This document shows, one piece after another, positions 12,301-24,300 of a stretch of DNA of 64,000 bases (position 1 is its first letter; every line of letters starts with the position of its first letter). The translations under genes were made by a program, and so were the position numbers. The notes under the pieces were generated by a model. It worked only from the letters and a program-made list of their open reading frames with translations, did no database searches and had not been told where the DNA came from. The DNA is from Lineus longissimus (taxonomy: Eukaryota; Nemertea; Pilidiophora; Heteronemertea; Lineidae): contig NC_088320.1 in the NCBI RefSeq assembly GCF_910592395.1, forward strand, positions 7,876,001 through 7,940,000. The letters are read 5' to 3'.

Positions 12301-15300
12301 GGTAATGTCGCAATTCAGAGCAGTAATGTACGTACCGAGACTGCCAGGTGTGGCCATGGTAATGTCACAATTCAGAGCAGTAATGTACGTACCAAGACAG
12401 CCAGGCGTGGCCATGGTAATGTCACAATTCAGAGCAGTAATGTACGTACCAAGACAGCCAGGCGTGGCCATGGTAATGTCACAATTCAGAGCAGTAATGT
12501 ACGTACCAAGACAGCCAGGCGTGGCCATGGTAATGTCACAATTCAGAGCAGTAATGTACGTACCGAGACTGCCAGGTGTGGCCAGGGTAATCATCTTCGA
12601 GCAAGGCCGGTGCTGATGGAACATTGAGCACATGTCTGTGGCACAGCAAGCCTTCCAGCCCTCGTTGTCAGTGGTTTCCTTCTTGTCCACACGGATGTAG
12701 CCACAGTCCGCTCCTTCCAACAGGCCGCCGCCTACAGAATAAAATTTCGTAGAATGATTTAAAAAGAGATTTAAAATTGAATCTGTTTGCTTAAAGGAGA
12801 GCACCATTTGTTAAAAATGTGAAATTTGTAATTGAATTCGAAAATTATTAGTGGTGTGAATACCATCTTGACCCCTCATTGTATTGACATTGCTCAGCTT
12901 TACAGACAATGCACGTCAATACCTTGGCGAAAGGTCATTTGTGATTCGGACTGTACTTATGAAGCTGACTGCACTGGAGATATTTTCTATTTCCAACTGA
13001 CCTGTCTTACTGTAACAGCATCTCTGCCAGTCATTGCCCGACTTAAGGTATGGTATGTAACAATCTCCTGATGATGTCTTGTCCTTCTCCATCATGTCCA
13101 TGAGTATAAGTTGCATCAGTGTAGCAGGGCAGACTGCCGTAGCAGTGCGGGTCACCTTGTCAATGGTATTCTCCCAATTGCAGCATTTCTGGTAGTTGTT
13201 GGTCTTGACGGATCCGATCGGATACGCCCAGACTCCGATAGTATCTGTGGACAGAATTTTTTTAAAACATGGATCGGAGAAGAAATCACAGCACACTAAG
13301 TTCCGATTTATAACTGCCCCATAACGACAGACTTTTGTTGCAGCAACTTTTGAAAATTATTGCCGAGACCAGCAATTAAAAGATCATATGTCTGCCGATA
13401 GAACCATTTTTTCACAATTCATTATTTGTGTGGTTTTATTCTGAAAACAAGGTAAATTAAATTAAGTGGTCACACATTTTAATGAAAAAGCAAGTGAAAA
13501 AGTACCCGGCATTTTTTCGTTTTCTCGGGAATTCGACACCCTAGTTTTGAACACAAAAGAAAATGACCCCCCTTTCCCTTAGAAAATTTGGAGGCACATA
13601 CAGTCCCTCAGCTGTCTGACTGAGAGGGGAGCGTGGGGGGGGGGGGCAGAACACTTGCCTACAACCCGACGATAAATTCACTTACCATTAGTTCCCTTCA
13701 TGACATCTATACCCAAGGCAGTCTTCAAGAATGAGCCCAGGTGTGTGAACAGCTTCTTGTTGGACTCATAGCCCATGAAGACGATCCTGGCGTTATTGTC
13801 CTTATCCCACTTCATGCTACCAGGCTGGTACAGGAAGATGGCGTAGGAATGAGTCCCATTTGACGCAAGTGCTCCTTGGAATGTGAACGTCTGAAACAAA
13901 ACAGAAACTCAGTTTTTAACGCAGTCCCAATCACAATTAACATCCCTCAATCAGCGTAGTTGATGCACAATGCACATGAAAAACCAAGTTGTGTGAATGT
14001 TCCGAACACAATCGGCAAAACGTTTGATTAAATTGCATGCAGTTTATGCGAACCATTCTCGCAGTACTAAAATCACCATGTTTTGCCCATGTTACGCAAT
14101 AGGCATGCAACCAGTGCAGTGTGTACTGCATGCAGCCAGTGTGTACTGCATGCAGCCAGTGTGTACTGCATGCAGCCAGTGTGTACTGCATGCAGCCAGT
14201 GTGTAGGCTACTGCATGCTACTGCATGCTACTGCATGCAGCCAGTGTGTACTGCATGCAGCCAGTGTGTACTGCATGCAGCCAGTGTGTACTGCATGCAG
14301 CCAGTGTGTACTGCAGGCAGTCAGTGTGTACTGCATGCAGCCAGTGTGTACTGCATGCAGCCAGTGTGTACTGCATGCAGCCAGTGTATACTGCATGCGG
14401 TCAGTGTATACTGCATGCAGTCAGTGTGTACTGCATGCAGCCAGTGTGTACTGCATGCAGCCAGTGTGTACTGCATGCATGCAGCCAGTGTGTACTGCAT
14501 GCAGCCTAAGCAAGACTGAGATGCAGGTTGTGCGCAGCTTAAACAAAGCAAAGGGGTTGTCAATTTGTCGCTGATTTCACAAAGTGGCCAATCAGCATTT
14601 TTTGTGAAATTGAGATAACAGTGCCATCTGAGTTGTTCTTAGCCATGTCTACTTACAAACCAATTGTGATGGGGACATTCAAAGCCAATGTAAATTCTAT
14701 AACGCTTAACCCTCCATTCATGCATTTTGTGCCATTATACGCTTTCATATGTAATGCACAGAGGCATTCTGATTATACGTATAATCTTTGAGAGGAGTTT
14801 TCTCAAAATGAAAAATTTCCCGATTGGTCACTTCATGAAATCATCAAGGAATAGCATTCCGCGACGTTACTATTTATAGCTCACAAGGTCATTTGCATAA
14901 GATATTGATGACGTTTTAGTCACGTGACAGTCGGACATCAACACTTATTTCTAAGCATTTGAGCTTATTTCAAAGTCAATTATCTTTGACCCTGCATTGT
15001 TTTTAGCATGAATGATACCATAGAGTCAGAGAGAGAAATATTCAGAACAATTATGTAGTATTTCCAACACTCGGACATGTGCCAGATTGAATCTAACTGC
15101 CCTATAAGTTAGAAAGCCTGAATCCATTACGAAACCGCATGTTTGTCCGACATTGCCTGTAATTCAGCGATGGGGAAATAGAGGGCAGGAGCTGCAGTGA
15201 CCTCATCTTCGCGGAATGCTATTGTGATTGGGGCAGTAGACATGCATCTGTCAGTGGAGATCAATCCTTTGAACGTCAGCGGTGTTAGGAGTAATCATGG

Positions 15301-18300
15301 CCAGAGCGAAGTTCAGGAAGGATTGGGAATGAGCAAGTTAACCCTTTGGCTCTCGAGGCCAATGTACCGAGATTTTTTACCAGTTTTATGCAAAATAACA
15401 TAAAAATTCTTTGTAGCTCCTTCATTATGCATCCCTGATTAATAAAACCATACATTTTTGTGAAGCTGATTACCTTTGCTATTAATTGGCGTTGTTTCTG
15501 GGTATAGATTGGGTAAGAGGTAATCAATAATCAATATCAATCAATTTTTTGATTGATTTTGCTCTAATTGATTGATTTTTCTGATTTGAACAATGGAACT
15601 ATTACTGATGCAGTTACAACCTGTAAATGATCAACGTAACTTGATTGATAACCTTTGGCTATTGAATGAACTAACTATGAATGAAACTAAATGTAGTCTT
15701 CTGCAGATCACCAGGTACACGAAGACAGCGTACAACAGTGTCTAACGTGTGCCACGAGTTCTATGCTAATGCATTAGTATAGAGACGATATATCGTCCCC
15801 ACTAGGGAGGCAAGGGGTTAAGGACGTCGTTTTATCCACCCAACAGAAGAACGGATTCGGAATATGGTCACATCAGCAAAAAACCTCACCTCATCTTTAT
15901 AAGCAGTGCCATCTATTGGTGAGACTTTGTCCCACGTTGCAACGACTACCAACTTGCCGGCAAATGTGGAGGCTGTTGGGAATTTACGAATGATCGTATT
16001 GATCTTGTCCAGGACAGCTTTCTTGTTTGCGTCGGTTTCGGTATCCAAGTATGTGTCATAATAAAGTGTCGGACCATTTGCGTCGCCTTTTTTGATGTCT
16101 GCCATGGAAAAAATAAGGATAATGTTATTTGCAACAGACATCTTAACCAGTCGACCGTTTTCAGTTGAGTCTGTGTACTCAAAAAAAGACACCTCACCAT
16201 ACACATTAACCCTTTCAGAACGAGTCTCGCAAAATTGCGAGCAACGCAATACATCCGTTCTTGAGGAGTCTGGCAGAAATGCGAGATCAACGATCTTTTC
16301 ACTACATCGGTTTTCCAGTCATTCTAATGCCGATCCGCATTTTTTAACTGCTCAGAGGGGATTCCCGAAATCCTGGGAATACCTTTTCAATTCATGCCAA
16401 CTTCATAGCGATTCTTGCAAAGCCGATATTTTACTTCCAAATCTTTCGATTTTGGACGAAAAAATTTGAAAAATATCCAGTCCAGAGCAGAGGTTTAGGA
16501 AAAAATATATTCAGTCCTGAAAGGGTTAAGAGACAAACTCCAGCTGAGCTCAGCTGAGCATTCTCACCTCTGGTGAATTTCCTTTCAATACAAGAGCAGC
16601 AGTAGGACTTAAAACTGATGGGTCAAATTAACATTTCCGAGTAAGGCCCAAGCCAAGGACTTGGGGATACTCGTGATGTGCATTTGAATTTTCTACTGAA
16701 TATACCCGTAACCCACACCCCAACCATTGTACAAATAGAAAGCGAGGCATTCTCTGCAGACACCGTAGGGTACACTTTGAGTGAAAACATTCAGAGATCA
16801 GTGTATAAAATACTTGGACAAAAACATGAATTATGAACTAACATGAATCATTCACTGGCCTCGGCACTTGTTGGCTTTTCACAAAGATTTATTACTATTT
16901 GTCTCTTTAAAAATAATAAACACCAATATATCACTTTAAATTCTTTGGTAAACCTATTATCAGGTTGGTTTCAGAATACAATGCCACTTTTTACCTTTTT
17001 CAGTTTCGGCCCCCTGGTGGCCAAGTTAAGAATCAGATCAAACCGAATTTCGGCGTCAGAGGTTATCTGACATACATGTGGGGGATCATTTATACCACGT
17101 TTCAAGTTCATAGCTTGAGTGGTAAAGAAACGTGCCATAGTTGTACTCAAACGGACATTTTTTTACACCAATCGACCAAGTCAAGAATCAGGGCCGATCG
17201 ACATTCAGTCTCAGAGGGCACCTGACCTTGGCGGGACCAGTGTATAAAGTTTCAAATGTATAGTTCTATTGGTTAGAAACTTGCCACTGTTTTTGAAACA
17301 GGATAGGGAGGAGGTTGTTCAGACTCCCCCACGGTCAGCCAATGATAGAACTTTTCCGAGGATGCACTTACCTATATTGGTGAGGAACGGGGCAACGATT
17401 AGCATCTGCCTCAGATCCTTGGTTGAACTCACTTGACTGAGGATGATGTTTGCCCTATTGGACGCCGCTGGTTCGAGGGAAAAGTAACCATTGGTGCAGA
17501 GCTGGAAGACAAATAAGAGCCGTTTTTTAGCTCCAGTCAAAATATGAAACATGCCACCAATGGGCGATTTACGATTTACGCTATTTGACTCCAGTGTGAC
17601 CTTGAAAAGTACGTCAAATCAAAAACCCGTGTGATATGCCATGTATCGTCATCACATGTACCTATGATAAATATTCGGTGATGATTGAGCCCACAGTTGG
17701 GGAGATATAGCACTTTTTGTGTTTTCGGTTTCAGCCACCTGGTGGCAATATCAGGAAACAAACCAGATTGAAATTCGGTCTCCCAGGTGTCATTTCATAG
17801 GGGAACATATGTATCAAGTGTCAAGTTGATAGCTCCAGTAGTTACAAAACATGCCCAGCTAACGGACAGGTGACGGGTGGCAATGCACCTCTCTGGAGGT
17901 GAGCTAAAAATGGAAACTACGAAGCTCCTCTCCCATGTTTGACTTGAGGCAAGTGTATGCATTTAAATATCATGCAGTTCCTATACCTTGATATTGCGGT
18001 AGATCTCGTCACCAAATGGAAATCCGCATGTCACCGGGATGTCTTGCTGTACATTGTTTCCATACATTTTCTTAATGGCGGGGGTGTTGAATGGCAGGAG
18101 TACACTCTCTGAAGAACAAATTGTAAAGCATACTATATTGTATGTATGTCTGTATGTTGAGACATCACGAAATGGACAGGTAGCGGACCCTTAAAGGTTA
18201 ATAATTAACTGGTGGTCCAGGTAAATGAAAATGCAGTCATACACAATGACGTAGTGCAGTTATTATGCATGCAAATTTGCTGAAACTTGGTATTCATAGT

Positions 18301-21300
18301 GTTTGTATATCTGTCTACTCAACGGCAATGTTGAAATTTATATTTATTACGTATACACGCAATGCAAACGAGTGATTGTCTCGCATGCAATTTAAGTCAC
18401 AGGAAGCAGCTATTGAATCTCTGGTTTGCGGGGTACGTTTTTACCTGTGCAGACTGTGACGCCGTTTCCAACCATAGGAGAATTACATGTACACGAGAAT
18501 GATCCTACACTATTCGTACACTTGGCTTTACCGGCGAGGCAGTTATGCTTATTAGCACCAGTGGCCTTGCATTCATCGATGTCTGAAAATGGAGATATGA
18601 TGATATTGAGGAAGTGAAGACTGTGTAACTCCGCAAACCAAGGCCACCAGGCCCGAATATAGGCGTGAGACTCCAGACAGGTCCCTTTGCCTTCCGTACC
18701 CAACTCCACCCCGGTCCTTAAATGAGTACTGGTCAGAAATGCTCAGGTTGTATTGCTGATTGAGCTCAGTCATCTGAGGTCTACTGAAAGGTTTCAGCTT
18801 AGAATGGGGAATAATGTCAAGCGCTTTGAGAATGTTGAACATTGGAGAGCGCTTTATAAGAATTCGCATTTTGTAATCTTTTTAATTTACAGTTACTTGT
18901 AATGATCAGACGTTTAGAATCCAGTTTCATCATGGTCAAATTTTCCCAATCCATCGTATTGATAAACTAGGGATGTCCTTACCTCCACAGTTGGTCTTGG
19001 GGTCAAAGCCTTTCGGACAATAACAGGTGTAGGACCCAGGCGGATCATTCTTACATTGACCTTTGTTCTTGCATGGCTCCGTCATGCACTCGTTAATCTC
19101 TGCAAACAAAAGCATTTCAGTTTTACAACAAGATACCATGATACATGATACATGCATGTCAGGAGAGTTAACTTTTTCAGCCCCCAAGCCGTATATACAC
19201 GGTTCGCCATGTTTGATTTCACAGCCGCAAACCGTATACTCACGGTTTTTCAAATTCAAATTTCCCGCACTGTCACATGATGCCTTCACCTAAAATACTA
19301 GCAACATATGACAATGCATTGACGATCTTTTCAATTGATTGTAGTTTGATTGGTAGTTATCAGATGGCGCTGCAATCTGTGCTGGATTCGTGGGCCTTCG
19401 GTGCAACACCGATAGCGTACAGTGATGAATTTGGTTATGTCTGAATGCTATTCTAATGCCTAGTCAAGTGCTTGTTCCAGTTAAATTCCAAACCTGGAAG
19501 TCATTTTTCTCAAAAAAGCCAAAACGAGTATACCTCGATTTTATCACGTTCAATCTGTTGACCGGATTCAAATCTGAATCCAGTCAACACATTGAACATC
19601 ACAGTCATATTGTAAAAACGCCTCGATGACTGAACGCCTACATGTGTACACCAGTACAGTGGAACCTCCCATAGTGGATACCTGTCTATTAAGGACAGCC
19701 TCTCCATTAAGGACACTAGTTCTGGTCCCAAATTGACTGTTTCCATTCAATTAGATCTCTTTAATCTGGACAACTCCCTATTAAGGACAGCACTTGTCAG
19801 TCCCGAGGTTGTCCTTGATAGAGAGGTCCTACTGTATATCTACTTTGTTGCAATGAAACGCTGCAATAATTCTATCTGCAATGTACATGTAGCTTACCTA
19901 TTTCACAGTTGGTTCCAGTGTATCCAGATGTGCATTGACATTTGTAGAACGGTGTAGCGAATGTACACGTGTATGTCGCTCCATTTTGACACGGCTTAAC
20001 GGAAACCGGGCACATCTCTGAAACAAACAATGGTGACATGTCAACGTTAAAGGCCTGCGCCGTTCATTTGTTTTGAATTTGTAATTGAATTTGCAAATCT
20101 TCAATTCCGTAAACACATACTAAATATAAATTTCAGCAATGCCTTTCTGTAGACAGATTTGCAAATACTATAAATACAAAGTTTCAACAAATTCGTATTC
20201 ATAATAACTGCACTAGGGCATTGTGTATTAGTGGATTTCTATTTAACTGGACCACCCGTAATTACGAAAGGATACCCCTTTAACAGAATGACCATTTTCT
20301 TCTTCTTCAGTGGCGGTCTGTACCTTAATTGTTTTTCTCAAGGGAGTATTTCCCCTCAAAGTGGGGGGGTATTTTTGATTTGCCTCTGCGAATAGGCACG
20401 AATTTGGTTATTTGGCCTGGTGACCCCTTTGCTTCAGCACGAGGTCCACACACACCACTCAAGTTTCTCACTTGGTGGGGTACTTTGCTTGTCTTGGCTG
20501 AGACACTAGGTACAATTAGGAACCTCGGTTTAGCACCTCTTTCAATGGATTGTGAAGAGCCAGGATTTTTAGTGTCTTGAAAGCCACGCCGGTTCATCCA
20601 GAAATACAATCCTGGGTTCTCGCCTTGATCGAGCCTAGGTCCTATTGCATGGTAGCTAGCAGTGTTGAACACTGGGCTAAGGTTCCTCGAAGACTCAAGT
20701 GTTAGTGTCAAAAGGTTTGACAGCTGGCGCACACAAATTGGAATTGACTGACAATCTCAGATATTTTTTATCATAAAATCTATGACCAGTTGTTCTGTAG
20801 AAAATGTACAGCAGATTTAACTGTGTTTGAAGGAACTGTACACAGTGCCGCCTGTTCCCATATCTTCATACTCTGTCTTTTTTTGGACGGCGAACTTGCA
20901 TCATCACGGAGATGATCCTGTGTCTCATGGATTTTAATGCCACGACCAAGTCGGGATTTTATGCTGATCAATAGGAACAGACATTCATGGTCATGTGAGT
21001 CAATATCACTTCTTCTACCAGCTGTATTCATACGTGTTTCCTGCTCCGTAAAAATACGTCACAAATGCTTCCAAAAACACCTGAGGCCAGCTTAGTGACG
21101 CCGGAGTTATCAACAGTGTAGCAATGCATCACAGCCAACGTAACGTCGCCACAACAAGCACAGTAGCCAGCGACGTCAGACCTGTCACTTGAACATAAAC
21201 CATCCGACATTTCGCATCGTAACCCCACTGATGAGCCTATGCGATGCAAAACAAATGAGGCGAAACATGTCTGGAGGCCTATTTAAAACTATCTATGTTT

Positions 21301-24300
21301 TAAGGAACTGTAAACAGTGCCGCCTGTTCCAATATCTTCATACTTCAACTGTGTATATATATATTTTATTAACGTGTCACCTTTTACAAAAAGCCAGCCT
21401 GCAAAGGCTTACGAGACAAAATAATTCATAATTTGTAAACGGGAGCGCAACATGTCGACCGCGGCAAAGGGAGGGGTGGTCTGACCATACACGACTTATT
21501 CTACTTAAGATTTGAGGCGGTTTATTTACGCATTTGGTAGATGAGTCGTATATAGCTAGCTACACGTCCTGCCACTGCCGGACTCGACAGAAGCGCATTC
21601 AGTCCACCGCTCCGGTCCATGGAACCAACATTTTCACCAATATCCAACAGCAAGTCCACCCGCTCACGGCTATATTTTGCACACTCCAAAAGAAAATGGA
21701 ACTCATGTGTAAAGAACTCATACTTACTTTCACAATAGCCGAGTCCATCACTCCTGTATCCTACCTCACACCCACACGTGAAGCCACCTGGCACAGTCTC
21801 CCCAGTCAGCGGTGACTTGTTTACATGACAAGAAGGAACCATAGTAGATGGAGGAGGTTGCGAACAAGGTGAACCTGTAGTGCAACTAGACATTTCTGGA
21901 ATAAAAAGATGTTGAACTATCGTCATAATCTGTTTCCTCACGTATATGTGATTTGAGCACCATATTTAACCTGTTAACCGTGTAATTTTTTATGCAACTA
22001 GATATTTCTAGAATAAAAAGATGTTGAACTATCGTCATACTCTGTTTCCTCACGTAGTTGGGCGCCATATTTAACCTGTTAACCGTGTAATTTTTTATTT
22101 GTTAAATCGCATCATACAGCTCAAAAACTGGTGCCAGTGGTGACCCGTAGTGTTCTGAAACTAAACTACAAAGAGCTGAGGACCTGGGTATTCCCCATCA
22201 AGTTTCTGAGTGTTGCCTAGGCTTAGGTGAGTCACAAACATAGGACGCCATATGACGTCTTACACAATGCACGGTCTTTAGGCCAGGACGTCATATGGCG
22301 TCTTACGCAGTTAACAGGTTAAGAGGCCCAAAGGGATTTATACCTCGCATACCTGATACAAAGATTAGGCCTAGTGGATTGGACTGATTGGCTCAGACTG
22401 TGGCACAGACCACGTGTTACCAGACAATTGTGTATTGTATATAATACCAGACAATCGTGTTTGGGCTTTATTCATGGTGTGACCGAGGCGGAGCAAATGG
22501 ACAATGCCCATTCATCACGTGGGTAAAGAAAAACCGCCCCGCATGTGGTGAACCCTATAGCGTACCCCACCCAATGTATGGACACTGTTATTTTGTCTTA
22601 GCGGTATAGGTTGAGGGTACACGCGAGTATGTGATCATACATATAACAAGACAGAAGTGGAATTGGATGGGCTACACTCTTCGGAGACCGAAGAGCATCA
22701 CGTGTCACTCCTTGAGATGACATCCCCAGGGAAAACGAAGCAGACCACGCACAACCTGGAGAAGATCCACTGAGGCAGAGGGAAGATCTGCCGCACTGGA
22801 GCTGAATGACCTGGAGAGAGGGGCTATAACAACAGAAGGGCGTGGAAAAGTGTTCTGTTCGACCAACGCCCCGGCCGCGTGCAGCGGAATAGTAAGTTAG
22901 TTATTCACAGCGGCGAATCGATTCACTAATTGACTGAGAATCTTATCTTGTGTATTCAAGGCACGGGGGGATAGCGATGGTCCGTTATGGTGGAGTTCAT
23001 ATGGCGTGTGAAGACCAGGTTACCACAGAATTCATCATGACCTCGAGAATGAAAAGGCGCCATTTTGGCATGTAAGGTAGAATGGGGTCATTGTAGCCCC
23101 GGTTTAATTGTAGCCCCTGCCTATGATATTGATTGATATCCCTCAAACAATGCAGGGGCTACAAATAAACCGGGGCTACAATTACCCCATTCTACCCTAC
23201 ATGTAAGTCATGTGTAACAAGCTTTATATTCAAATTATGCCATTGAAAAAGTCTGATCAATCCACTCATCTTCTTCTTCAGCATTCGTGAATTAGAACTT
23301 TATCACGCCTTTGAAGGAAGAAAGTGCTGCTTTACGAGACGCTCAATCGAAGGACTCAGAATTCAGGAATACCAGATGACTCGGAACCTGGACTTGGGAC
23401 TTAAAGCCTGGAGTTCAGGATTTTGATTCTCCGGGGGGAGACAGGTTACAGAGAATTAGAAGATGTGGCACATAGCAGATAAGTTTCATAGAAGATGAGT
23501 TGCATAGAAGATGAATTACACAGAAAATGAGTTACATACATGTAGAAGACAAATCACATAGAAGACAAGTTACCTCCATAGAAGATTGATGAGTTACATA
23601 GAAGACAGGTTACAAAGAAGACGAGTCAAATAGAAGACAAGTTACATAGAAGATGAGTTACATAGAAGACGAGTTACATAGAAGATGAGTTACATCAAAG
23701 ATGATTTACATAGAAGACAAGTTACATAGAAGACGAGTTACATAGAAGACAAGTTACATAGAAGATGAGTTACATAGAAGATGGATTACATATAATATAA
23801 GTTACATAGAAGACGAGTTACATAGAAGATGAGTTACATAGAAGATGGATTACATATAATATAAGTTACATAGAAGATAGGTTGCATAGAAGATTGATGA
23901 GTTACATAGAAGACAGGTTACATAGAAGATGAGTTACATAGAAGATGGGTTACATATGAGATAAGTTACAGAGAAGATGGGTTACATAGAAGATGAGTCA
24001 CATAGAAGATAAGTTACATAGAAGATGAGTTACATACCTGTACATGTCAAATCATCAGGCTGCAGCGAATACCCTCGATTGCAGGCACACTTCGGTGCAC
24101 CTGTTTCACCAACTTTGGCACACATGACTTGACCTGCAGGGACCGACTTACAGGGTCCTAACTCGCTATTGGTTGTACATTTAAGCTTGGCTGAAATAGA
24201 ACAAGAATATTTCATCCTTTCGCTGCCGACTGTGTCGATGGTCGAACAATAGAAGGAGTGTACACTATCTTGTAACTAGAAATTTGAAATTTGCTTGTCA

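Noticed and set aside
11381-12627. Long plus-strand open frames (up to about 410 codons) across the 57-bp array
   Set aside because: They are a 19-codon repeat that is open simply because 57 is divisible by 3 and the unit lacks stops; the opposite strand holds the real exon.
14083-14574. Cysteine-rich small-protein-like frames ([10 protein letters not shown] repeats)
   Set aside because: They are translations of the 20-bp minisatellite and are open in several frames on both strands.
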